Below, one piece after another: positions 1 through 7,900 of a DNA stretch of 37,760 nucleotides (positions are counted from its first letter, which is position 1; every line of letters starts with the position of its first letter). A program made the translations under genes and the position numbers. A model generated the notes under the pieces. The model was given only the letters and a program-made list of their open reading frames with translations, did not search any database and had not been told where the DNA came from. The stretch lies in NCBI GenBank assembly GCA_017958305.1, contig JAGDCW010000110.1, positions 1 through 37,760 on the forward strand, written 5' to 3'. The DNA is from Bacteroidales bacterium. GTDB taxonomy: Bacteria > Bacteroidota > Bacteroidia > Bacteroidales > UBA1402.

Positions 1-1521
1 CGCACCGATGAGTCGTGTGGCTGAGAACTTCTCCTGGTACTCGGACATGTCGATACGGGTCATCATGTTCTCGTCGTCAAACAGGTAGTCCGCGAGGGCT
101 TTGGCGAGTTCGGTCTTGCCCACGCCGGTGCTGCCCAGGAAGATGAACGAACCGATGGGTCGCTTGGGATCCTGCAGTCCGGCCCGGCTGCGGCGCACGG
201 CATCGGCGATGGCCGTGATGGCCTGGTCTTGTCCGATGACCCGGCGGTGCAGCTCCTCTTCGAGGTGGAGCAGCTTGTCGCGCTCGCTTTGCATCATCCT
301 GCTCACGGGAATGCCCGTCCAGCGCGATACGACGTCGGCGATGTCCTCGGCATCGACTTCTTCCTTGATCATGCGATGGCCGTTTTGCTGCTGCTTGAGC
401 TCTTCGCTCTCGCGGGCGATCTGCTCTTCGGCCTGGCGTATCTTGCCGTAGCGGATTTCGGCCACCCGGCCGTAGTTGCCTTCGCGTTCGGCCCGGTCGG
501 CCTCGAAACGCAGCTGCTCGATGTCGCGTTTGAGCTGCTGGATATGGTCGATGTGCTGTTTTTCCTTTTCCCAGTCGCTGCGCATGCCGCTTTCCTTGTC
601 GCGCAAGGATTTGAGCTCTTCGTCTATGTGTTGGAGCTTGAGTTCGTCCTTTTCACGCTTGATGGCGGCCCGTTCGATTTCGAGCTGGCGGATCCGGCGT
701 ACGGTCTCGTCGAGTTCTTCCGGCACGGAGTCCGACTGCAGACGCAGCCGGGCGGCGGCCTCGTCCATCAGGTCGATGGCCTTGTCGGGGAGGAAACGGT
801 CGCTGATGTAACTCTGCGACAGTTGCACGGCGGCAATCACCGCCTCGTCTTTGATCCGGATGCGGTGGTGGTTCTCGTATTTTTCCTTCAAGCCCCTGAG
901 GATGGAGATGGCGTCGGCTTCGTCGGGTTCATCGACCATGACGGGCTGGAACCTCCTTTCCAGGGCCTTGTCCTTCTCGAAATACTTTTGGTATTCGTTG
1001 AGGGTGGTGGCACCCACGGCTCTCAATTCGCCACGGGCCAGGGCGGGCTTCAGGATGTTGGCGGCATCCATAGCGCCTTCGCTGGCACCGGCGCCTACCA
1101 GGGTGTGGATTTCATCGATGAAAAGGATGATTTCGCCGTCGGCTTTGATGACTTCGCCAACGACGCCTTTGAGCCTTTCCTCGAATTCGCCTTTGTATTT
1201 GGCGCCTGCAATCAAGGCACCCATGTCCAGGGAATAGACTTGCTTGGTCTTCAGGTTCTCGGGTACGTCGCCCCGCACGATACGGTGGGCCAGCCCTTCG
1301 GCGATGGCCGTCTTGCCCGTACCTGGTTCACCGATCAGGATAGGGTTGTTCTTGGTTCTTCGGCTCAGGATCTGCAATATCCGCCGGATCTCCTCGTCAC
1401 GGCCGATGACCGGGTCGAGCTTGCCGCTGCGGGCCCGCTCGTTCAGGTTGACGGCGAACTGGTCCAGGTTGGGATGCTGGCTTTGGCCTTGAGTCTGGTA
1501 ATTGCGATAGTTGTTGTCCAT
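1..1521 (-). CDS. clpB: ATP-dependent disaggregase ClpB, 5' part, apparently lacking the N-domain
   Basis: Hsp100 AAA+ disaggregase that works with DnaK to rescue aggregated cytosolic proteins. The first 507 codons are visible; the gene runs off the left edge within the second ATPase domain. Walker A motifs are GEPGTGKT (residues 64-71) and GSTGVGKT (463-470). Between them lies a long charged M-domain coiled coil (about residues 255-375), which marks ClpB rather than ClpC. The start is ATG at 1521, preceded 9 nt upstream by a strong AAGGAGA ribosome binding site (1531-1537), unusual for this phylum. The protein begins with a Gln/Asn-rich stretch and reaches the conserved [15 protein letters not shown] block by about residue 33. 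Full-length family members have about 150 residues of N-domain before that block. I find no N-domain code in the bases upstream. Identity is certain; the missing N-domain is seen directly, and its functional effect is inference. Confidence 0.95.
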   Translation of the reverse strand, partial: MDNNYRNYQTQGQSQHPNLDQFAVNLNERARSGKLDPVIGRDEEIRRILQILSRRTKNNPILIGEPGTGKTAIAEGLAHRIVRGDVPENLKTKQVYSLDMGALIAGAKYKGEFEERLKGVVGEVIKADGEIILFIDEIHTLVGAGASEGAMDAANILKPALARGELRAVGATTLNEYQKYFEKDKALERRFQPVMVDEPDEADAISILRGLKEKYENHHRIRIKDEAVIAAVQLSQSYISDRFLPDKAIDLMDEAAARLRLQSDSVPEELDETVRRIRQLEIERAAIKREKDELKLQHIDEELKSLRDKESGMRSDWEKEKQHIDHIQQLKRDIEQLRFEADRAEREGNYGRVAEIRYGKIRQAEEQIARESEELKQQQNGHRMIKEEVDAEDIADVVSRWTGIPVSRMMQSERDKLLHLEEELHRRVIGQDQAITAIADAVRRSRAGLQDPKRPIGSFIFLGSTGVGKTELAKALADYLFDDENMMTRIDMSEYQEKFSATRLIGA

Positions 1522-1530
1522 ATACTGTGT

Positions 1531-1572
1531 TCTCCTTTCTTGCTTTTTTTTGCCGCCCTTCTTCGGGCAGGC
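1531..1572 (-). promoter_or_regulatory. clpB leader: hairpin, A-tract and strong Shine-Dalgarno
   Basis: Reading the minus strand, a GC-rich stem (GCC-T-GCCC pairing with GGGC-GGC, plus-strand 1552-1572, loop of six) is followed by a run of eight A residues and then AAGGAGA, 9 nt before the clpB ATG. It cannot be an intrinsic terminator for clpB because the tail is A rather than U. It may shape translation initiation of a stress gene. No TAnnTTTG promoter box was found for clpB. Confidence 0.5.
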
Positions 1573-1653
1573 TTCCCTTGTGCTGCAAAAACCGCGCCTG
1601 CCCGTATTGCTGTGTCACATCGCCCGTCGGGCGTGCCTGTGAATTATGTAAGA

Positions 1654-1666
1654 TGTCATTATGACA
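1654..1666. promoter_or_regulatory. Perfect palindrome TGTCATTATGACA with nearby half-sites
   Basis: A perfect 13-bp dyad lies in the 246-bp region between divergent clpB and the DUF4861 gene. Half-sites recur at 1693-1698 (ATGACA) and 1728-1733 (TGTCAT), the latter between the -33 and -7 elements of the plus-strand promoter. This is the layout of a repressor or activator operator. The binding protein is unknown. A second small dyad, CGCCCGTCGGGCG, sits at about 1620-1633. Confidence 0.4.
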
Positions 1667-1718
1667 GATAATTAGCTTGTTTTAATGCCAGAATGACAGC
1701 GTATGATTTCGGGCGGGA

Positions 1719-1750
1719 TTTTGCTATTGTCATTGTATTGAGTAATTTTG
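1719..1750 (+). promoter_or_regulatory. Bacteroides-type promoter of the DUF4861-folA-DUF1573-meaB operon
   Basis: TTTTG at 1719-1723 and TAATTTTG at 1743-1750 match the Bacteroides -33 (TTTG) and -7 (TAnnTTTG) elements with a 19-bp spacer. Transcription would start near 1757, about 11 nt before the chosen ATG at 1768. This supports that start over the longer open frame beginning at 1693. Confidence 0.7.
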
Positions 1751-1767
1751 CGGAGTCCATTATAAAA

Positions 1768-2640
1768 ATGCGTATGAAAAACCCATTCAAAAAACTGACG
1801 GTGGCTGTGATGCTGGCCCTGCCCATGTGGCTGTCGGCCCAGACCGATGTGAGCCTGTTCTGGCGCTCCGACAGCGTTCAACTCGGCGAAGTTTCCGTTG
1901 CCGACGGCGACCAATACCGTCGGATCGGCCATCACGGCCCGGCCATCGAAAACATGTACATGGCCTTGCGTATCTATTTCAACCACAGCGGTTCGATCGA
2001 TGTCTATACCAAGAAGCAGCCCCAGTTGGAACTGGCCACGGCCCATTGGTATCCCACCGATGCAATGCAGGCGGCCGGCTATGGCTGTGACGAATACAAA
2101 GTCGGCTCGACCGTGGGCCTGGGTGGCTACAACCTTTGGGACGGCGAGCAGATTGTCAAGCTGACGGCCACCGAGGGTCGCGAAGTGCGCGTCAGGAAGG
2201 TCAAAGGCGGTGCCGTGGCCGAGATGCTGGCCAAGGGCGTGCCCTATCAGCAGAAAAAAGTCGATATCCTCATCCGTGTCACGATGAAGGACAATGAGCG
2301 CTGGGCCGTTGTCGAGGCCTTCTCGAAGAAGGGCGGCAAGGTGCAGTTTGTGACGGGCGTCAATTTCCACCCCGGCAAGCAGGCCTTCACCGACCAGGGA
2401 CATATCGCCGTCTGGGGCCGTCATCCCGAGGATGTCTCCAAAAACCCGATCAACATCGGCGGCGGCATGGTCTATAAGCAGCGCACCGTGGCTCAGAAGA
2501 AGGTGACGGACGATGCCGTGGTGATCATCTCCCGGCCCACGAAGCACTACAAGACCAAGGTGGTCTCGGCCGGTGAAAAGGAGGCCGATCTGAACACGGC
2601 CGACAAGTTTATCCAATATGTCCAGCATCTGAAATATTGA
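1768..2640 (+). CDS. Secreted DUF4861-family protein
   Basis: Predicted 290-residue exported protein. From MRMKNPFKK there is a typical Sec signal peptide ending near LSAQ (about residue 27). The mature part matches what I recall of DUF4861 proteins of Bacteroidota, including the block around SIDVYTKKQPQLELA, HWYPTDAMQAAGYG and the GSTVGLGG-LWDGE segment. The family has no firm biochemical role known to me; members often occur in polysaccharide-degradation loci, so a carbohydrate-related extracytoplasmic function is possible. It is the first gene of a plus-strand operon, 4 bp before folA, which is an odd partner. I chose ATG 1768 (or 1774) because of the signal peptide and the promoter just upstream. 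The family call is by memory of the pattern and not by search. Confidence 0.75.
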   Translation: MRMKNPFKKLTVAVMLALPMWLSAQTDVSLFWRSDSVQLGEVSVADGDQYRRIGHHGPAIENMYMALRIYFNHSGSIDVYTKKQPQLELATAHWYPTDAMQAAGYGCDEYKVGSTVGLGGYNLWDGEQIVKLTATEGREVRVRKVKGGAVAEMLAKGVPYQQKKVDILIRVTMKDNERWAVVEAFSKKGGKVQFVTGVNFHPGKQAFTDQGHIAVWGRHPEDVSKNPINIGGGMVYKQRTVAQKKVTDDAVVIISRPTKHYKTKVVSAGEKEADLNTADKFIQYVQHLKY

Positions 2641-2644
2641 CACT

Positions 2645-3130
2645 ATGGAAATAGCATCTATCGTGGCTGTCGCCCGCAACATTGCCATTGGCCGCAACAA
2701 CGGCCTGCTGTGTCACCTGCCGGAGGATCTGAAGCATTTCAAGGCTGTCACCTCGGGTCATACGGTGATTATGGGCCGCAACACGTTTTTCTCGTTGCCC
2801 AAGGGGGCCCTGCCGCATCGTCGCAACATCGTGATGAGTCCCGACGAGGAACAGTTCCCGGGCTGCGAGACGGCGCATTCCTTTGCCGAGGTGATGACGC
2901 TGTGCCAAGGGGAAGACAAGATTTTCTTCATCGGCGGAGCCATGATCTACCGGCAGGCGATGGAATGGGTCAACTCGCTCTACATCACCTGGATCCATCA
3001 CGATTTCGAGGCCGATGCCTTCTTCCCGGAAATTGATATGTCCGTGTGGAAGGAAGCCGAGCGCGAAGACCATTTCGAGGCCGAACCCTATCCTTATTCG
3101 TTTGTCCACTACGTAAAAAAAGAAGCATGA
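2645..3130 (+). CDS. folA: Dihydrofolate reductase
   Basis: Cytosolic NADPH-dependent reduction of dihydrofolate to tetrahydrofolate, needed for thymidylate, purine and methionine synthesis. The length of 161 aa is normal. Visible family marks are the N-terminal IASIVAVARNIAIGRNNGLL strand-loop, the catalytic acid D28 in LPEDLKHFK, the NADPH-binding GHTVIMGRNTFFSLP segment, RRNIVMS, and the GGAMIY motif near residue 98. The position equivalent to Trp22 of the E. coli enzyme appears to be Cys23, in LLCHLPED. In many genomes folA sits beside thyA. Here it lies between DUF4861 and DUF1573 genes, and its TGA overlaps the next start (ATGATGA), indicating translational coupling. Confidence 0.96.
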   Translation: MEIASIVAVARNIAIGRNNGLLCHLPEDLKHFKAVTSGHTVIMGRNTFFSLPKGALPHRRNIVMSPDEEQFPGCETAHSFAEVMTLCQGEDKIFFIGGAMIYRQAMEWVNSLYITWIHHDFEADAFFPEIDMSVWKEAEREDHFEAEPYPYSFVHYVKKEA

Positions 3131-4209
3131 TGAAAACATTGCGTCTGAGTCTGATGATGCTCTGCCTGTGCGGCAGTGCCGCGGTTGCCCTGGCCGAAGG
3201 TCCGGACATCTCGTTCAAGGAGAATGTCCACGATTTCGGCACGGTCAAGGAAGACGGCAAGGTAACCTGCACCTTCGAGTTTACCAATACGGGCGACATG
3301 CCCTTGGAAATCCAACGGGCCACTGCCAGCTGCGGCTGCACCACGCCCAGCTTTACCCGCGAGCCGGTGGCCCCGGGCCAGACGGGCCGCATCGAGGTGG
3401 CCTACAACACCGAGGGCCGTCCGGGCAACTTCAACAAGACCATCACGGTCTATAGCAACTCCATCCTGCATCCGACCTATTCGCTCAGTATCCGTGGGTC
3501 GGTCATTCCTCGTGAGAATTCTCCCGAATCGACCTATCCCAAGGCATTCGGGCTGTTGCGCCTGAAAACGACTGCCCTGGCCCTGGACGATGTCCGCATC
3601 GGCAGCATCGTCTCCCGGACCATCCCCATCTACAACACCAGCAACGACCGCACCATGACAATCAGTTTCAGCCAGGTACCCGCCCACATGAGGGTGTCGG
3701 TCTCCAACTCGCAGTTGCCGGCCGGCGGCATGGCCATTGTCACGGTCAACTACATCAGCACCGAGGCCAAGGATTTCGGTCACCGCGAAGACTGTTTCTA
3801 CATTCATGGCAAAACGGCCACCGAGTCGTCGGGCAAGATCACGGTCACTGCCAATCTGGTGGAGGATTTTTCCAGTCTGCGGTCCAGCGGCAAACTGCCG
3901 GTGGCCAAATACTCGCGCAGCTCGGTCAGTTTCGGCGAGGTCAAGGCCGACGGGCCCCACACCACCGAGATTGTGCTGACCAACGAGGGCGAGGCTCCCT
4001 TGAAGATCCGCAAACTGAGCAGCCTGGTGCCGCAACTGTCTTTGAAATCGGACAAGAAGGAGATACAGCCGGGTAAGTCGGCTACCATCAAAATCGAACT
4101 GAATACCCAAGATCTGCAATCGGGCATCCGTTATTATGCGGAGGTGATCACCAACGATCCCGCCCAGCCTGTCAAGCGGATCGTGGTCAATGCCAACATC
4201 GTCCACTAA
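3127..4209 (+). CDS. Exported DUF1573 protein with three Ig-like repeats
   Basis: Predicted 360-residue exported protein. The signal peptide MMKTLRLSLMMLCLCGSAA ends near ALA-EG. Three beta-sandwich (ASH/DUF1573-like) repeats follow: one beginning at the KENVHDFGTVKEDGKVTC block with the hallmark SCGCTTPSF, one at DDVRIGSIVSRTIPIYNTS, and one at SSVSFGEVKADGPHTTEIVL. Such proteins are common in Bacteroidota and are thought to be periplasmic or surface scaffolds; no enzyme function is known. Start: ATG 3127 or 3130, overlapping the folA stop; an upstream frame to 3046 runs inside folA and lacks a signal peptide, so I rejected it. The stop overlaps the meaB ATG by one base. Confidence 0.88.
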   Translation: MMKTLRLSLMMLCLCGSAAVALAEGPDISFKENVHDFGTVKEDGKVTCTFEFTNTGDMPLEIQRATASCGCTTPSFTREPVAPGQTGRIEVAYNTEGRPGNFNKTITVYSNSILHPTYSLSIRGSVIPRENSPESTYPKAFGLLRLKTTALALDDVRIGSIVSRTIPIYNTSNDRTMTISFSQVPAHMRVSVSNSQLPAGGMAIVTVNYISTEAKDFGHREDCFYIHGKTATESSGKITVTANLVEDFSSLRSSGKLPVAKYSRSSVSFGEVKADGPHTTEIVLTNEGEAPLKIRKLSSLVPQLSLKSDKKEIQPGKSATIKIELNTQDLQSGIRYYAEVITNDPAQPVKRIVVNANIVH

Positions 4210-5303
4210 TGCACCATCCCGAGAATGAGGAACAGTACCAGGGGCTGACGGTCAATTCCGGCGTAGAGCGCATGCCGGATGTCAATCCTTACCGGCGGCG
4301 GGTGAGCCGTCATGAATACACGGTGAGCGAATTTGTCGAAGGCATCCTCGCCGGCAACAAGGTGATCCTGAGCCAGGCTGTCACCATGATCGAGAGTTCG
4401 CTGCCCCGCCATCAGCAGATGGCCGCCGAAATCATCGAAAAATGTCTGCCCTATGCCGGCCATTCGGTGCGCTGGGGCATTACCGGCGTGCCTGGTGCGG
4501 GCAAGAGCACTTCCATCGAGGCTTTCGGCATGGAACTGTTGCGCCAGGGACGCAAGCTGGCCGTGCTGGCCATCGATCCGAGCAGCGAGCGCAGCAAGGG
4601 CAGTATCCTGGGCGACAAGACCCGCATGGAGCAGCTCTCCGTGCAGCCCGACGCCTTTATCCGGCCTTCCCCCTCGGGCGGTTCGCTGGGCGGTGTGGCC
4701 CGCAAGACGCGCGAAAGCATCGTGCTGTGCGAGGCGGCCGGTTTTGATACCATCTTTGTCGAGACCGTGGGGGTGGGCCAGTCGGAGACGGCTGTCCATT
4801 CGATGGTCGATTTCTTCCTGCTCATCCAGATTGCCGGGGCGGGCGACGAGTTGCAGGGCATCAAGCGCGGCATCATGGAGATGTCGGACGGCATTGCCAT
4901 CAACAAGGCCGACGGCGACAATCTGCAGCGGGCCCTTTTGGCTGCGTCCAACTATCGCAACGCGCTCTTCCTGTTTCCCATGCCCGAATCGGGTGTCCGC
5001 CCCCAGGTGCTCACCTATTCGGCCAAGACACTGGACGGTGTCAAGGAGGTGATCAAGATGGTGGAGGACCATATTGCCCTGTGCCGCGAAAACGGTGCTT
5101 TCGAAGCCCGTCGCCGCCGTCAGGACAAATATTGGATGCAGGAGACCATCGACGAGGCCCTGCGCAACAATTTCTATCGCAATCCCCTGATCGAGTCGAT
5201 GATGGAGGCCAAGCAGCAACAGGTGCTGGGCAGCGAAATCACGGCATTCCGTGCCGCTCAGGATTTGCTGGACACCTATTTCGACAGCCTGTCGAAAAAA
5301 TAG
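4209..5303 (+). CDS. meaB: Methylmalonyl-CoA mutase-associated GTPase MeaB (ArgK/LAO family)
   Basis: G3E-type P-loop GTPase that loads and protects the adenosylcobalamin cofactor of methylmalonyl-CoA mutase, the enzyme of the succinate-propionate route used by many Bacteroidales. 364 aa. Seen: P-loop GVPGAGKS (93-100), the family block DPSSERSKGSILGDKTRM (123-140), ETVGVGQSE (185-193), and the guanine-specific NKAD (232-235). A helical C-terminal dimerisation arm follows. The mutase genes are not next to it. The ATG overlaps the TAA of the DUF1573 gene (TAATG), so it is the last cistron of the operon and converges on ispH with a 13-bp gap. Confidence 0.96.
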   Translation: MHHPENEEQYQGLTVNSGVERMPDVNPYRRRVSRHEYTVSEFVEGILAGNKVILSQAVTMIESSLPRHQQMAAEIIEKCLPYAGHSVRWGITGVPGAGKSTSIEAFGMELLRQGRKLAVLAIDPSSERSKGSILGDKTRMEQLSVQPDAFIRPSPSGGSLGGVARKTRESIVLCEAAGFDTIFVETVGVGQSETAVHSMVDFFLLIQIAGAGDELQGIKRGIMEMSDGIAINKADGDNLQRALLAASNYRNALFLFPMPESGVRPQVLTYSAKTLDGVKEVIKMVEDHIALCRENGAFEARRRRQDKYWMQETIDEALRNNFYRNPLIESMMEAKQQQVLGSEITAFRAAQDLLDTYFDSLSKK

Positions 5304-5316
5304 ATTTCTTCCGGAA

Positions 5317-6183
5317 TTATGCTTTTGTGAGGGCCTCGATGCGGTCTCTCACCTGCTCCATGAGCCAGGTCGGCGTGGAAGTGGCCCCGCTGATGCCTAT
5401 TCTCTCCTTGCCTTTGAACCAGTCGGCTTGCAGATCCTGCGGCCCCGACACGAAATACGAATCCGGGTTGGTGGCCTGGCAGGCCTTGAACAAGGCCTTG
5501 CCGTTGGAACTCTTGTCGTCGCTGACAAAGACCAGGCAGTCGTGGGCGGCGGCGAAACTCTGTACCTGGGGCAACCGGTTGGCAAACTGCCGGCAGATGG
5601 TGTCGTAGCTTTCGAAAGGAACGCCCGGCCTTATCCGCTCTTGAATCATGGCGATCAGGCGGTGGTAGTCTTGTTCCGACTTGGTGGTTTGGGAGAACAG
5701 CACCACGGGCCGGCCGAAATCCACCTGGTCGAGGTCTTCGGGCTTTTCGATGACAATGGCCGTGTCGCGGGTCTGCCCCACCAGCCCGTTCACTTCGGCG
5801 TGGCCGGCCTTGCCGAAGATGAGCAGCTGGGTCTCTGCCCCCCGGCTTTCGTACATGCGTTTGATGCGTTGCTGCAGGTGGAGCACCACCGGGCAGGTGG
5901 CGTCGATCACCTCGATGCGGTGTTGCCGGGCGGTTTCGTAGGTGGCGGGCGGCTCGCCGTGGGCGCGCAGCAGCAAACGGATGTCTTGCAAGCTGTCCAA
6001 CTGGTCGCGGTTCACCGTCTGAAGGCCCTTGCGACGAAGGCGCTCCACCTCGGTCGAATTGTGGACGATGTCGCCCAGGCAGTACAACTGACGGTGCTGC
6101 GTCAACTGGTCTTCGGCCTTGCGGATGGCGTTGACCACCCCGCCGCAGAATCCCGAGTGCTTGTCTATCTCAACTGCGGCCAT
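5317..6183 (-). CDS. ispH: 4-hydroxy-3-methylbut-2-enyl diphosphate reductase
   Basis: Last step of the MEP isoprenoid pathway: reductive dehydroxylation of HMBPP to IPP and DMAPP by a [4Fe-4S] enzyme. 288 aa. The three cluster cysteines are visible: C13 (SGFCGG), C97 (DATCPVV) and C197 (YDTICRQ). Active-site histidines appear at H41 (DIVHN), H75 (AHGE) and H128, and the catalytic Glu is E130 in GHAEVNG. It overlaps the end of cmk by 14 bp and is the last gene of ftsK-porQ-cmk-ispH, an arrangement known in Bacteroidales. Confidence 0.97.
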   Translation of the reverse strand: MAAVEIDKHSGFCGGVVNAIRKAEDQLTQHRQLYCLGDIVHNSTEVERLRRKGLQTVNRDQLDSLQDIRLLLRAHGEPPATYETARQHRIEVIDATCPVVLHLQQRIKRMYESRGAETQLLIFGKAGHAEVNGLVGQTRDTAIVIEKPEDLDQVDFGRPVVLFSQTTKSEQDYHRLIAMIQERIRPGVPFESYDTICRQFANRLPQVQSFAAAHDCLVFVSDDKSSNGKALFKACQATNPDSYFVSGPQDLQADWFKGKERIGISGATSTPTWLMEQVRDRIEALTKA

Positions 6184-6865
6184 GGAGTACCTCCCCGACT
6201 TTTTCGTTCAACCAGGCATCCTGCTCTTCGAGCGTCATGAAGCTGTTGTCGAGCACCAGAGCGTCGGGCGCCTGGCGTAGCGGACTGACTGGACGGGTCA
6301 GGTCCATCTGGTCGCGCATCTCTATATTTTTCACGATCTCGTCGAAGCTGGCCTCCTGGCCCTTGGCCTTGAGCTCGTCGTAGCGGCGCTGCGCCCTGAC
6401 GCGGGCCTGGGCCGTGACAAATATCTTGAGTTCGGCATCGGGCAACACCACTGTGCCTATGTCGCGACCGTCCATCACCGTGCCTTTGCGGGCGGCTATC
6501 TGCCGCTGGAGCAGGACCATCTTTTCGCGGACAGCCGGCACCTGGGCCACGATGCTTACCCCGTTCGATACGGCCATACCGCGGATCTGGCCCTCGACAT
6601 TCTCCCCACCCAGGCAGACCTCGGACTGGCCCTGGCTGTTGCAGCAGAAGCAGATGTCGATCTCGTCCAGCCTGGCTTTCAGGGCTTCCTCGTCGAGCTG
6701 CCCATCGTGCAAGAGGCCCTCGCGCAGGGCATAAAGCGTGACGGCACGGTACATGGCGCCGGTATCTATATAGATGTACGACAGTCTTTTGGCCAGACTT
6801 TTGGCCATGGTGCTCTTGCCGCAGGATGAGTAGCCGTCGATGGCAATGGAGATTTTTCGGTCCAT
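6170..6865 (-). CDS. cmk: (d)CMP kinase
   Basis: Cytosolic cytidylate kinase that phosphorylates CMP and dCMP with ATP. 231 aa, normal for the family. The N-terminal P-loop is DGYSSCGKST (10-19), followed by the family block YIDTGAMYRAVTLYALR, the NMP-binding region with DGRDIGTVVLPDAELK, and the lid region VRAQRRYDEL. It starts 4 bp after the porQ stop and overlaps ispH downstream, so it is translationally coupled within the ftsK-porQ-cmk-ispH operon. Confidence 0.97.
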   Translation of the reverse strand: MDRKISIAIDGYSSCGKSTMAKSLAKRLSYIYIDTGAMYRAVTLYALREGLLHDGQLDEEALKARLDEIDICFCCNSQGQSEVCLGGENVEGQIRGMAVSNGVSIVAQVPAVREKMVLLQRQIAARKGTVMDGRDIGTVVLPDAELKIFVTAQARVRAQRRYDELKAKGQEASFDEIVKNIEMRDQMDLTRPVSPLRQAPDALVLDNSFMTLEEQDAWLNEKVGEVLHGRS

Positions 6866-6869
6866 AGGG

Positions 6870-7865
6870 CTATTTGGTGGGTAATTGGGTGGAAAAGTTC
6901 ATTTGCAGGCTGTTGCCCGACAAGTGATATTTGGCATAGGAGGCTCCCAGGCGCATTTTCTTGATCTGGAAGCTGAAGGCGGCCGAAAAGCCGCTCAGCA
7001 TGGATCGTTGCTGGATGGCCAGCTGGTAGCGCCGCCCCGGATTGTAGCCCAGGGCCAGGTGAAGATTGTCGCCGGGCAGCAGTTCCACGCCCAGCAACAG
7101 GTGGCTCAGAATCTGCCTGAAGAGTTTCTCGTCCTGGATCCTGGATTGGCTGTCGTTGTCGTAGTGCGACGATGTCCAGCGGTCGAAACCCTGGGCGGTG
7201 AGCGACAGGCGGAAGGGGGCGTGCTCCAACTGCTTGCTCAGGCCTATCTGGACATCCCATGGAAGGCCTTCGTAGTGCTCGTCGTAGGCACTGAACTGAG
7301 AGCCCAGACTCTTGACGCTCAGTCCGGCCCAGAAGCCGTTCTCGGGTTTCATATAGTACACGCCCAGATCCACGGCCATGCCGACAGAGGTGTATTCATC
7401 CAGCAGGGAATAGACCAAGTGGGCGTTGATGCCGCCTCGCCAATACTCGTCCAGCAGGAAGGCGTAGCCTCCCGTGAAGGCCATGTCCTTGGCATGGACC
7501 TGCCCCAGTGAAACATTATGGTGGTCGTAGCCTTCGATCTGCCCGTAGTCCAGGTAGCGGGCCCCCGCCGTCCAGGCACTGTGGTCGTTGATACGGCGGC
7601 TGTAGGCGACATGACCGAAATGCACGTCGGCTATGTAGTTCATGTAGCCCAACGACAGGATATTAGTCTGGTCGGGACTGAGCAGGGCGGGGTTGTGGTA
7701 GAACAGGTCGGGGTCGGTCTCGGGACTGGCCACGGTGTTGCCGCCCAAGCCGGCGGCCACCGTCGCGACTGGCAGCCGGAGAAATTCATAGACGTAGGCT
7801 CCTGTCTCGGCCCGGGCCGTCAGACAGGACAGGCAAATCAGTGCTATGAATCGCAGTGTTTTCAT
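6870..7865 (-). CDS. porQ: Type IX secretion system protein PorQ
   Basis: Outer-membrane beta-barrel of the PorV/PorP-type fold; PorQ takes part in the type IX secretion attachment complex that removes C-terminal signals and anchors cargo at the surface. 331 aa from ATG 7865, with a signal peptide (LRFIALICLSCLTARAE). Visible family features are the N-terminal YEFLRLPVATVAAGLGG, the DPDLFYHNPALLSPDQ segment, alternating amphipathic strands, and a barrel-like C-terminus. The frame is open upstream to 8267 but that part overlaps ftsK on the same strand and has no signal peptide. The gap to the ftsK stop is 35 bp. Its presence suggests a working type IX system, relevant to the C-terminal tails of the pectin enzymes in this window. 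Confidence 0.9.
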   Translation of the reverse strand: MKTLRFIALICLSCLTARAETGAYVYEFLRLPVATVAAGLGGNTVASPETDPDLFYHNPALLSPDQTNILSLGYMNYIADVHFGHVAYSRRINDHSAWTAGARYLDYGQIEGYDHHNVSLGQVHAKDMAFTGGYAFLLDEYWRGGINAHLVYSLLDEYTSVGMAVDLGVYYMKPENGFWAGLSVKSLGSQFSAYDEHYEGLPWDVQIGLSKQLEHAPFRLSLTAQGFDRWTSSHYDNDSQSRIQDEKLFRQILSHLLLGVELLPGDNLHLALGYNPGRRYQLAIQQRSMLSGFSAAFSFQIKKMRLGASYAKYHLSGNSLQMNFSTQLPTK

Positions 7866-7900
7866 CGGCGGATGCTTCCCCCCTTCCTTATAATAATGGA

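Noticed and set aside
1620-1633. CGCCCGTCGGGCG palindrome as a terminator
   Set aside because: No T tract follows on either strand and no gene ends here; it may be chance or part of the control region.
5281-5316. Palindromes TCGACAGCCTGTCGA and TTCCGGAA at the meaB/ispH junction, considered as a terminator
   Set aside because: The first hairpin is inside the meaB coding end and is followed by A on the plus strand; on the minus strand the T run precedes the stem. Neither has the right order for an intrinsic terminator.
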